Shown: positions 9,715 to 16,973 of the stretch, piece after piece
Position numbering within the stretch: position 1 is the stretch's first letter
Layout of the letters: each line of letters starts with the position of its first letter
Assembly: GCF_001189295.1 (NCBI RefSeq)
Contig: NZ_CP012159.1
Span: 744,001-808,000 of the forward strand
DNA length: 64,000 bases
Direction: 5' to 3'
From: Chondromyces crocatus
GTDB taxonomy: Bacteria > Myxococcota_A > Polyangia > Polyangiales > Polyangiaceae
Translations under genes and position numbers: made by a program
The notes under the pieces: model-generated
What the model saw: the letters and a program-made list of their open reading frames with translations, nothing else
The model's database searches: none
Told to the model about the DNA's origin: nothing

Positions 9715-10026
9715 GTGCGCACGATACTCATCTCTTTCGCCAGCGCTCTGCTCCTGATCGCGTGTGTCTTCAACCCGCAGCCCGAGCCGCCGGCGAACAC
9801 CGAAGCGACCAATGGCGCCGGCGGAGCGACATCCACCTCCACCGGGACCTCCTTGCCGAGCGACGGCTCGGGCGGGGGTGGCGCCGATAGCGGAGGTGGT
9901 GGTGCCGGCGGCGCTGGTGGCAGAGGGGGTGAAGGTGGCGCTGGCGGTGACGCTGGCGCTGGTGGTGAGGGAGGCGCCGGCGGTGAAGGTGGCGCTGGCG
10001 GCGATGGTGGTGCTGGGGGCAGCTGA
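9715..10026 (+). CDS. Gly-rich lipoprotein with NPQPEPP motif (copy 2)
   Basis: A protein of 103 residues. The GTG at 9715 was chosen because GGAGG (9705-9709) sits 5 bases before it; an upstream ATG at 9703 would overlap that site. The signal peptide ends in L-I-A-C (Cys17) followed by V-F-N-P-Q-P-E-P-P, the same motif as the previous gene. The tail is again G-G-x repeats. It shares 38 identical bases with copy 1 in the repeat region (9568-9605 and 9931-9968), so the pair arose by duplication or exchanges sequence. Function is unknown. Confidence 0.72.
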   Translation: MRTILISFASALLLIACVFNPQPEPPANTEATNGAGGATSTSTGTSLPSDGSGGGGADSGGGGAGGAGGRGGEGGAGGDAGAGGEGGAGGEGGAGGDGGAGGS

Positions 10027-10059
10027 CGAGCTGCCCGGTGAAGCTGCTGAGCGCCCGCG

Positions 10060-10575
10060 TCAGGTGCGGCGTGGCGGCGAGCGCGGTCTCATGTACTCGT
10101 CGAGCATGTTGGCGACGAAGTCCGCGAGGAGCCCGTCCGCCACCCGCAGCCGCCGTGACATCTCTCGCGCGATGTTGAGCACGAGGAGCGCGTACGCCTT
10201 GAGGTCGCGGCGATAGAGCGCGTCGAGATCCTGGGCGCTGAGCCGAAGCACCCGTGAAGGAGCGATGGCCTGCACCGTGGCGGAGCGGGGCATCACGTCG
10301 AGGATCGACATCTCCCCGAACCAATCGTTCGGTCCGAGCACGGCCATCCGCGCCTCGAGGTTGCGCTTGGAGCGCTTCAGCACCTCGATTTCTCCGTCGA
10401 GCAGCACGAACATGTCTCGCCCGCTCTCCCCTTCGCGGAAAATCACGTGCCCCGGCTCGAGATCCTGCACCTCCAGCGAGCTGGCGAGGAGGCGGAGCAC
10501 CTCGTCCGTGAGCCCACCGAAGAGGCCAATCTCGCGTAGCCGAGAGGCTAGATCAGGTTCCTGGATTGCGGGCAT
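10060..10575 (-). CDS. Cyclic nucleotide-binding domain protein
   Basis: A protein of 171 residues made almost wholly of a single CRP/PKA-type cNMP-binding beta-roll. The phosphate-binding cassette is FGEMSILDVMPRSATV, close to the F-G-E-x-A/S-L-x(n)-P-R-A/S-A-T-V consensus, so nucleotide binding is credible. There is no C-terminal helix-turn-helix, so it is not a CRP-type regulator; it may act as an adaptor. It lies 10 bp downstream of the acetyltransferase gene on the same strand. Confidence 0.88.
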   Translation of the reverse strand: MPAIQEPDLASRLREIGLFGGLTDEVLRLLASSLEVQDLEPGHVIFREGESGRDMFVLLDGEIEVLKRSKRNLEARMAVLGPNDWFGEMSILDVMPRSATVQAIAPSRVLRLSAQDLDALYRRDLKAYALLVLNIAREMSRRLRVADGLLADFVANMLDEYMRPRSPPRRT

Positions 10576-10585
10576 GCGGCCGATC

Positions 10586-11044
10586 CTAGCTCGCCTTCTC
10601 AGCGCTTGGGGCGAGGTCCTTGGTGAACACGATGCGCGGTCGCCCGGGGCCGGCGTAGTCCGCCACCTCGTCGGCGGACCACCCGAGCGCGGCGTGGAAC
10701 CGCACTGAACCCTCGTTGCCGAGCGTGGTGATGGCCTTCATTGCCAGGCATCCCTCGCGCTGGCAGTCCTCCTCGAACGAGACGTAGAGCAGCTTGCCCA
10801 CACCCCGGCGGCGGTAGCCCGGGTGGATCCCCACCAGGTGGACGTAGCCCACCGGCTCCTCGGGGCAGCGGAAACCGAGCAGGAACCCGACCATCTGCCC
10901 ATCCGCCTCGACCACCCGCGCCAGCCTGCCGAGCTGATGGAAAAACATCGGATGAGCCAGCGCGCTGGTAGGACCGCCCCACCAGTGGTCGATCACGCGG
11001 ACGATCTGTTCATAATCCAGCCTGGTCATCGGGCGTGTTTTCAT
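10586..11044 (-). CDS. GNAT-family N-acetyltransferase
   Basis: A protein of 152 residues. The acetyl-CoA pyrophosphate loop is HPGYRRRGVGKLL (motif A, R-x-x-G-x-G), preceded by the beta-4 strand VGYVHLVGI. The C-terminal part (SVRFHAALGWSADEV) fits the usual F-Y/H-x-x-x-G-F/W strand. Substrate is unknown. It is probably co-transcribed with the following cNMP-binding gene (10 bp gap). Confidence 0.9.
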   Translation of the reverse strand: MKTRPMTRLDYEQIVRVIDHWWGGPTSALAHPMFFHQLGRLARVVEADGQMVGFLLGFRCPEEPVGYVHLVGIHPGYRRRGVGKLLYVSFEEDCQREGCLAMKAITTLGNEGSVRFHAALGWSADEVADYAGPGRPRIVFTKDLAPSAEKAS

Positions 11045-11119
11045 CCAGCTCCCTGTCCTCCGATCAGCCTAGTACACCCTCCCCTGGCCGCGGAAGGCGC
11101 CCCCTGCTAGCCGTAGCGC

Positions 11120-11827
11120 GTGAGCCCTCCGAAGGTCCTGATCGCCCCGTCGATCCTGTCCGCTGATTTCGGTCGCCTCGCCGAGGAGGTGCGTGCCGTC
11201 GAGGCCGCCGGCGCCGACTGGATCCACGTCGACGTGATGGATGGTCGCTTCGTCCCCAACATCACCCTGGGGCCGGTCATCGTACGCGCCGTGCGCGCCG
11301 CCACCCGACTGCCGGTCGACGTGCACCTCATGATCGTCGAGCCCGAGCGCTACGTCGCCGATTTCGCCGACGCGGGCGCCGACCGGATCACCGTCCATGT
11401 CGAGGCGTCGACGCACCTGCACCGCACCGTCCAGCAGATCCGAGCCGCCGGCGCGCTCCCGGGCGTCACCCTCAACCCCCACACCTCCGAGGAGAGCCTT
11501 CGCTACATCCTCCCGGACGTCGATCTGGTCCTGGTCATGAGCGTCAACCCTGGTTTCGGAGGCCAGCGCTTCATCCCGGGCGCGCTCGACAAACTCCGCG
11601 CCCTGCGTTCCATGATCGACGCCACGGGCCGTGACATCGCCCTCGAGGTCGACGGCGGCGTCACCGCGGAGACGGCCCCCGACGTCATCGCCGCTGGCGC
11701 CCGGGTCCTCGTCGCCGGCTCCGCGGTCTTCGGCGCCGCCCGACCTGGCGTCACCGAAGACGAGCGCATCGCCAGCTACACGGACGCCATCCGCGCCCTG
11801 CGACCCCGCGCCGACGAGGCCTCGTGA
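11120..11827 (+). CDS. rpe: Ribulose-phosphate 3-epimerase
   Basis: TIM-barrel enzyme of 235 residues that interconverts ribulose-5-phosphate and xylulose-5-phosphate in the pentose phosphate or Calvin cycles. It shows APSILSADF (9-17), [12 protein letters not shown] (His36 and Asp38 metal ligands), [15 protein letters not shown] and EVDGGV, with a normal phosphate-binding end (AGSAVFG). It starts at GTG 11120. The stop overlaps the next gene by 4 bases. Confidence 0.96.
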   Translation: MSPPKVLIAPSILSADFGRLAEEVRAVEAAGADWIHVDVMDGRFVPNITLGPVIVRAVRAATRLPVDVHLMIVEPERYVADFADAGADRITVHVEASTHLHRTVQQIRAAGALPGVTLNPHTSEESLRYILPDVDLVLVMSVNPGFGGQRFIPGALDKLRALRSMIDATGRDIALEVDGGVTAETAPDVIAAGARVLVAGSAVFGAARPGVTEDERIASYTDAIRALRPRADEAS

Positions 11828-13260
11828 GACGACCTGCCCCCGCGCTCGCCCTCGCCCTCTTCGCCACCGCCTGTGGTGGACCCACCTCCCCGACGACGAC
11901 CCCCACGGCGCCCTCGTCCACGACTCCCCTCGTCGTCGCGTCCCCTGACGACCCCTCGTCGGAGGGTGTTGACGCTACGGCGTCCGAGACCGGCGCCGCG
12001 AACGCCGCCGCCCAGCAAGAGGTGCAGCGCATGCTCGCCATCGTCGCCCGGGCGCGTGGACTCCCGGTCCGACGCCTCGTCCCTGGCCGGGTCCTCGACC
12101 GCCCGGGCATCCTTGCGCGCATCCGCGAGCACGTCGCCCGCGAGATCCCTCCCGGCGTGCTCGGCTACCAGGGTGAAATCCTCGCTGCCCTCGAGATCAT
12201 CCCCGCCGACTACGACTACCTGGCGGGCACCTACCGACTCATTCAAGGCCGCATCGCCGGCTTCTACGAGCCCGCCGACGCCTCCATGTACCTCGTCGAC
12301 GATCTCGACGACGCCGAGGCGAAGGAGACGCTCGCCCACGAGCTCGTCCACGCCCTCCAGGACCAGAGCTACGACCTCGCCAAGCTCCTCCAGTACCGCC
12401 CTGGCGACAGCGACCGGCTCACGGCCGTCCACGCGCTCATCGAGGGCGACGCCACGAGCGCCATGCTCGACGTGGTGGCCGGCTCCGCGTTCGCCATCGA
12501 CGAGGCCGTCCTCCGCAAGCTCGTCGCCGTCTCCACCGCGATGTCGACCGTGGGCGACACCCCGCGCGCGCTCCAGGAGTCGCTCGCCGTCCCCTACACC
12601 GACGGTTTCGCCTTCGTGCAGCGCCTTCGTCGAAAGGGCGGCTGGCCCGCCGTCGACGCCATCTGGCGTGCGCTCCCGGAGAGCACCGAGCAGCTCCTGC
12701 ATCCCGAGAAGCTCGCCGCGCGCGAGCCGCCCATCCACGTCCCGGTCCCCCCCGTCGACCCGCTGGGGGCCGATTTTCTCCCCGTGTTCGACGACGTCAT
12801 GGGCGAGCAAGCCCTGCGCATCACCTTCGAGGAGTACGTTCACCGCGACACCGCGGCGACCGCTGCCGCTGGCTGGGGCGGCGACCGCCTCGTGCTCGCG
12901 CGCCGCGCTTCCACCGAGGCCCCCGGCAGGACGGAGTACGCCCTCGCCTGGCGCCTGCGCTTCGACACCCCCGGCGACGCCGCGGAAGCGAGCCGCGTCC
13001 TCACCGCGCGCTTCGGCCGCACATGCCGCATGCGCCCTGATCTCGGCCCGATCTCCTGGGCTCACCAGGGCGCCGACATCGCCCTCGTCGCCGGCCCGTA
13101 CGAGCGTGCCGCTGCAGCGACGCCTGCGCCCCCACCACCCGCCCTCGTCGACGACGACAGCCCCACGAGCCCCGCTCCCGCCGCGCGCGCGACCGGCAGC
13201 TGCGCTCGAGCGAAGACCTGGCTCGACAAGGTGCTCAAGACGCCGCTCGCCGGGCCCTGA
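11824..13260 (+). CDS. Putative zinc metalloprotease lipoprotein (HELVH)
   Basis: A protein of 478 residues starting at GTG 11824. The signal peptide is followed by a lipobox A-T-A-C (Cys17) and a Ser/Thr/Pro-rich linker to about residue 50. It carries [10 protein letters not shown] in TLAHELVH, the zinc-binding HExxH signature, and about 35 residues later [11 protein letters not shown], whose Glu could be the third ligand as in gluzincins. The mature protein is otherwise not recognisable. I infer an envelope-anchored metallopeptidase; a non-enzymatic role is possible. Translationally coupled to rpe, with no obvious functional link. Confidence 0.75.
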   Translation: MRRPAPALALALFATACGGPTSPTTTPTAPSSTTPLVVASPDDPSSEGVDATASETGAANAAAQQEVQRMLAIVARARGLPVRRLVPGRVLDRPGILARIREHVAREIPPGVLGYQGEILAALEIIPADYDYLAGTYRLIQGRIAGFYEPADASMYLVDDLDDAEAKETLAHELVHALQDQSYDLAKLLQYRPGDSDRLTAVHALIEGDATSAMLDVVAGSAFAIDEAVLRKLVAVSTAMSTVGDTPRALQESLAVPYTDGFAFVQRLRRKGGWPAVDAIWRALPESTEQLLHPEKLAAREPPIHVPVPPVDPLGADFLPVFDDVMGEQALRITFEEYVHRDTAATAAAGWGGDRLVLARRASTEAPGRTEYALAWRLRFDTPGDAAEASRVLTARFGRTCRMRPDLGPISWAHQGADIALVAGPYERAAAATPAPPPPALVDDDSPTSPAPAARATGSCARAKTWLDKVLKTPLAGP

Positions 13261-13565
13261 GTCATCGGCGCGAGCATCACGAGGGCGCCGCGGTGCGAGC
13301 GTCAGCGCGATCACTGGGCGCCCGTGTCGACACGGTGGATCCAGCGTGGGCGCGCGCCATCGTCAGCGACGAACGCGCCGCACCTCATCGCGCCTCGCCA
13401 TGCGCTGATCGTGGAGAGGGCGAGCGTCGTGGGCCTCCTCGCCGTTCAGGCCGCGTGGTACAACCTGGGGCAGGTAGAAAGTGCAGCCCTCGTGCATGCT
13501 TCGGGGCGCTGTGCTCATCCCGCCCGCGCTGCCGTCGCCGTACGGGCCACCCAGGGAGGCACGAC
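13261..13565. other. Intergenic region without a recognisable gene
   Basis: About 305 bases between the metalloprotease-like lipoprotein gene and the MbtH-like gene. Open frames here have no ribosome binding site and no protein-like composition. It probably holds the promoter of the MbtH-like gene; AGGGAGGCACGAC just before its ATG gives a ribosome binding site. Confidence 0.5.
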
Positions 13566-13793
13566 ATGAGCATCCTCGACGACGAAACCGCCATCTTCAA
13601 CGTGGTGGTGAACCACGAAGAGCAGTACTCGATCTGGCCCGCCGACCGCGAGATCCCGCTCGGCTGGAAGACGGTCGGCAAGACCGGTCCCAAGAAGGAG
13701 TGCCTGGCCTACATCGAGGAGGTGTGGACCGACATGCGGCCCCTCAGCCTCCGCAAGAAGATGGAAGAGGCCGCGAAACAAGGCGGGAGCTGA
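13566..13793 (+). CDS. MbtH-like protein
   Basis: A small protein of 75 residues with nearly all of the MbtH signature: [10 protein letters not shown], then P-L-G-W-K-x-V-G-x-x-G, C-L[15 protein letters not shown]. Such proteins bind adenylation domains of non-ribosomal peptide synthetases and are needed for their solubility or activity. A strong ribosome binding site (GGGAGG) precedes the ATG. No peptide synthetase lies nearby, so this is an orphan copy that would have to work in trans. A weak hairpin (CCCGA/TCGGG, 13822-13836) follows the gene. Confidence 0.93.
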   Translation: MSILDDETAIFNVVVNHEEQYSIWPADREIPLGWKTVGKTGPKKECLAYIEEVWTDMRPLSLRKKMEEAAKQGGS

Positions 13794-13917
13794 TCCCCGC
13801 CGCGCTGCTCGACCCATCCTCCCCGAGGACCTCGGGCGCGTCGGGACACGGGTGGGTCGGCACCAGCGTTGACAGGCGCCACGGAAAAAGGCACGAACCA
13901 CCGCCACGTCATCTCCT

Positions 13918-14007
13918 GGAGGAGTGGCCGAGTGGTCGAAGGCAGCGGTTTTGAAAACCGCCGTTGGGGTAACTCAACCAGGGGTTCGAATCCCTTCTCC
14001 TCCGCCA
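13918..14007 (+). tRNA. tRNA-Ser (anticodon TGA)
   Basis: A 90-base class II tRNA. The acceptor arms GGAGGAG (13918-13924) and CTCCTCC (13997-14003) pair perfectly, followed by G and an encoded CCA (14005-14007). The anticodon stem-loop has stem GCGGT/ACCGC and loop TTTGAAA, giving anticodon TGA (UCA codons). The long variable arm and the T loop GGTTCGAATCC are present. The D arm GTGGCCGAGTGG is typical of tRNA-Ser. Confidence 0.97.
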
Positions 14008-14251
14008 GTTTTCGAAGATCCCGCGAGGCTGGGCGAAGAGCTGAGCGAACAGGTGGGTCCTGTGGATTTGGGTGGGGACGCTGAGTCTCGGCACGTTGAG
14101 CGAGGGTGTTAGGAACATCTGACCTTGCTCCCGTGGAGTCTGGCGTCCGAACGCCCGCTTTGCGTGTCGAATCGGGTCGAGAAGGTTGACTTTGGGACAA
14201 TCTCCACGCGGAGTTCGGCATCCCACCTGCTGTCAGGCTCGTGTTCAGCCG

Positions 14252-15439
14252 TTACTCTGCAGCCATTGCGGACGCGCCACGTACCTGGCGACCTTCGGGA
14301 GACGCCGGGTCGATTAGGGCCTTGTAGATAGTGTAGCCCACCTCTTTGGGTCCCCCGACGGTAATGTCACCCTTTTTGCCGACCTTACCGGCGATGTTGA
14401 ACCAGGCAGGGCCACGCTCCCAAATCACGCCGCGCAGCTTATTCACGAGTTCCTCACGCTTGATGAGGCGGCCTTCCTCGTCGTTGGCAAACGAGAGCAG
14501 GTCGTGCCCCATCGCGCCCAGTGCGGCGAGTACCGCACCCGTCGCCATGATGCCGTGCTGCTTATCTTCCAACTCCTTCGAGTAGATCTGACTGAGCAGC
14601 GAGAACCACTCGATGGCCACCTTCTGCACGTTGGCCACTTGCAAAGGCTGTAGGTCGAGAGGCTGCGCGCCACGCTGTACCCCCTTGATGCCCTCCGCCA
14701 GCGTGAGCACTCCGTTTCGCATTGCCGTGATTGTCACGAGGTCGGACGAATTCTTCCCAACCTGCCGCGAAGCCGTGTTGATGCGCCCAGTGAAGAGCGG
14801 AATCTGCTTCTCAAGCACGCGGACGATGCGCATCGCAGGGTCTTTCGTGTTCATTGCGAGGGCCACGCCAGCATTCGGTGTTACTCCGCGCACGTTCAAG
14901 TCGTAGAAAGCGTTGCGAGCCCATTCCGCCGAGCGGCCGTGACAAATCTTGATGGTGACGATCGTGTCTGCCATCTCTGGACGGCGCTCAAGGGCCACGT
15001 AGCGTGCAGCGAGCTGGGTCTCACCATCGATGGCAATCAACCGCAGGCTGTAGGGGACGGCGACCTGACCAAGTGGCGCCTGTGGGAAGCGCTGGACACG
15101 AAGCGGGGTCGCAGTCCACAGGATGACCTCCGGCACCGCGCCATCCTCACCGTCTAGCAGCGTGCTTTCGAGGTACTCGCTGTAAGGCTGCACGTTGCTC
15201 GCCTTCGCTGACGATTTGGAACCGAATAGTCGCTGCACTTCACGCCGCTTCTCATAGAGTGCGGCGAGCTCAGCGCTTTTAGCCCGCAGCTTCGGGTTCT
15301 CGCTCTCACGCGGATCGAGAGTGAGCAGCATGAGCTGCCCCTGCGTGATAGCGGCTACGAGTGTATGCTCATCGGCAATAGCGCCCAGGACCAGCTGACC
15401 GTTGTGAGACGTGAGAGTATTCTGGATATCCGTTTCCAT
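14252..15439 (-). CDS. DndB-like (DGQHR-family) protein, orphan
   Basis: A protein of 395 residues. It resembles DndB, the regulator of DNA phosphorothioation systems, and the wider DGQHR-domain family. The core strand-motif is L-I-A-I-D-G-E-T-Q (Asp138 to Gln142) in place of D-G-Q-H-R, followed about 40 residues later by NAFYDLNVRGVTP, matching the family's F-x-D-L-N motif, and by IPLFTGRIN and VTITAM blocks seen in the same order in DndB. The ATG at 15439 was chosen over the longer frame to 15610: GGGCGAGAG precedes it, and the upstream codons overlap two hairpins. No dndCDE, dndA or restriction genes are near. Codon use is visibly less GC-rich than the neighbours, and it lies beside a tRNA gene, which suggests horizontal acquisition. 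Confidence 0.75.
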   Translation of the reverse strand: METDIQNTLTSHNGQLVLGAIADEHTLVAAITQGQLMLLTLDPRESENPKLRAKSAELAALYEKRREVQRLFGSKSSAKASNVQPYSEYLESTLLDGEDGAVPEVILWTATPLRVQRFPQAPLGQVAVPYSLRLIAIDGETQLAARYVALERRPEMADTIVTIKICHGRSAEWARNAFYDLNVRGVTPNAGVALAMNTKDPAMRIVRVLEKQIPLFTGRINTASRQVGKNSSDLVTITAMRNGVLTLAEGIKGVQRGAQPLDLQPLQVANVQKVAIEWFSLLSQIYSKELEDKQHGIMATGAVLAALGAMGHDLLSFANDEEGRLIKREELVNKLRGVIWERGPAWFNIAGKVGKKGDITVGGPKEVGYTIYKALIDPASPEGRQVRGASAMAAE

Positions 15440-15479
15440 CGCTCTCGCCCTTCGCTTGCTCAAGAGATGGACCCGCCTT

Positions 15480-15495
15480 GGCTGCACTTGCAGCC
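15480..15495 (-). promoter_or_regulatory. Leader hairpin 1 upstream of the DndB-like gene
   Basis: A perfect 6-bp inverted repeat GGCTGC/GCAGCC with a 4-base loop, about 40 bases upstream of the ATG at 15439 in the leader of the DndB-like gene. With the larger hairpin at 15522-15553 it makes the 5' leader structured. Whether it controls expression is inference. Confidence 0.4.
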
Positions 15496-15521
15496 GTTGC
15501 GCCTTCGGGGGCCATCGGTTC

Positions 15522-15553
15522 AACGCCTGGGTCGCTGGAACGACCCAGGCGTT
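15522..15553 (+). terminator. Strong hairpin in the leader of the DndB-like gene; terminator-like on the + strand
   Basis: A perfect 13-bp inverted repeat (AACGCCTGGGTCG and its complement) with a 6-base loop CTGGAA. On the + strand it runs into TTTTC, which fits a rho-independent terminator for rightward transcription. On the - strand there is no U tract, so there it would be a leader hairpin of the DndB-like mRNA. Confidence 0.6.
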
Positions 15554-15969
15554 TTCATCTGAGTCGGTATTCACTATTTGCTTCACTCGAGTCAATAAAT
15601 AAGGACACAAATGAGAACTCAGGTTGGTATTTTGTCAGATCCAGGAAAACTTAGTTTGATCCTGTTCATTGGCTCAGTATCCAACTGGGCATCAGGACCG
15701 ATTCGACGGTACGCACTGCCACAACACGGCTGATAGGGGTACTGCTGTGGTGATCTGCCCGCCACGGTCAGCGACGTGCGCGAATTCTAGGGGCCAATGC
15801 TTGACGCGCAGGAGGTTGCGCATGGCGGCATCCCATCGTTGGAACCGACACCACCACCTATGCGTGCTCGCAGGTTACGGACTCACGTGTGTGCGTCACA
15901 TCGGCTGGGCGGGAATATGGTCGTTGCGATTTGATTCCGCCGCCCAACAGCGAATGAGCCAGCAGTCCG
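15554..15969. other. AT-richer intergenic region upstream of the DndB-like gene
   Basis: About 415 bases with no convincing gene. The part 15555-15670 is clearly richer in A+T than the rest of the window. On the - strand it contains TTGACT (15590-15595), a possible -35 box, but no good -10 box at the right distance. A frame from ATG 15822 has AGGAGG in front but soon becomes pure antisense to the GH128-like gene and was not called. Confidence 0.4.
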
Positions 15970-16944
15970 TCACTCGCAAGGCGTCTGAGGAGCGGCCACG
16001 TACGCTCGGCCGAGTTCCGTCAGCACCCCGTCGCTTCCCAGGAGGCTCGCGTTCGCCACGTTGTCGGCGCGACCAGAGAACCACGCATACCGAGCGATGC
16101 GCGGCTCGTTCTCCAGGTACGCGAGCGCGTCGACCAGGAACGCCTCTTGTTCGGCGAGTGAACCGGCGTTGTCACAGGCGAACTCGGTCAGCCAGATCGG
16201 CTGGTCGAACCGCGCCTTGTAGCGCTCGATCTGATCGATGAGCCACCGCGCCTTGTTGGTCCCGTCGCCCTGGCACGCCGTGTAGATGTGGACGCCGATG
16301 GCGTCGACGCGGCACCCCGCACACGCCGCGAAGAAATCGTCCAGGTATGTGAAGGGATCCGTCTCCTGGCACGATCCGCCGCAGTAGTTCACGGCGGGCG
16401 ACACCAGCTCGAGCCCCCGCGCACTGGCGATCGCCTCCACGTGAGGCCAGAGGGCTGCGGCCTCGGACGCCGACAGGTTGGCCTGCTCCCCGAAGTTCGG
16501 CTCGTTGAACCCGAGAAGAAAGCGCACCCCTCCGGGCATCTCGTCCGCGATCTGCGTGGCACGCGCCGCGTCGAGGCCACCCCCGCCCCACACCATCGGC
16601 ACGTACTCGACCCCGATCGTCGTGTAGGCGTCGGGTCGAACGCCCTCGTCTGGCACGTGCGTCCAGTTGTACCACCACGACACCGCGGGCGAGAGCGCCA
16701 GCATGTCCGCCTGCGAGTGGTAGCCGTACGCGACGCCGCGCTTGCACCCCGTGGGCTGGCTACTCGGCGGCCCACCGCCCATCGCGCCAGCGCCACCGTC
16801 CCCGCTCCCGCTCGTCGACGCGCCGGACCCACCACTCCCCGTGCTCGACATGGGTGACCCATTGCTGGAGCTGCACGCGGCGAGCGAGATGAGTCCAGCC
16901 ATCACCACGCCCACCCACCCTCTCGTCTTCGTCTCGTGGATCAT
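15970..16944 (-). CDS. GH128-like (Asl1 family) glycosyl hydrolase lipoprotein
   Basis: A protein of 324 residues with a signal peptide and lipobox L-A-A-C (Cys24), then a Ser/Gly-rich linker to about residue 65. The catalytic domain looks like an Asl1/GH128 (beta/alpha)8 barrel: FLLGFNEPN (Glu148, likely acid/base), W-P-H-V, SPAVNYCGG, AIGVHIYTACQ and IWLTEFACD (Glu254, likely nucleophile). Known GH128 enzymes cut beta-1,3-glucans. Anchored at the cell surface, it could attack fungal or algal walls. It is the last of three leftward lipoprotein genes, 29 bp after the TOS1-like gene. The long frame upstream of 16944 has no signal peptide. Confidence 0.83.
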   Translation of the reverse strand: MIHETKTRGWVGVVMAGLISLAACSSSNGSPMSSTGSGGSGASTSGSGDGGAGAMGGGPPSSQPTGCKRGVAYGYHSQADMLALSPAVSWWYNWTHVPDEGVRPDAYTTIGVEYVPMVWGGGGLDAARATQIADEMPGGVRFLLGFNEPNFGEQANLSASEAAALWPHVEAIASARGLELVSPAVNYCGGSCQETDPFTYLDDFFAACAGCRVDAIGVHIYTACQGDGTNKARWLIDQIERYKARFDQPIWLTEFACDNAGSLAEQEAFLVDALAYLENEPRIARYAWFSGRADNVANASLLGSDGVLTELGRAYVAAPQTPCE

Positions 16945-16973
16945 GAGTTCACAAGCCTCCGCGTGGGTGTGGA

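Noticed and set aside
15439-15610. Longer start for the DndB-like protein at 15610
   Set aside because: The extra 57 residues come from the two hairpins and an AT-rich stretch, and a better ribosome binding site precedes ATG 15439.
13918-15969. Genomic island bounded by att repeats at tRNA-Ser
   Set aside because: No second copy of the tRNA 3' end and no integrase were found; only base composition and position suggest transfer.
15822-16241. Rightward gene from ATG 15822 with AGGAGG in front
   Set aside because: After about 45 codons it is purely antisense to the GH128-like gene and becomes Arg/Ser-rich, as shadow frames do.
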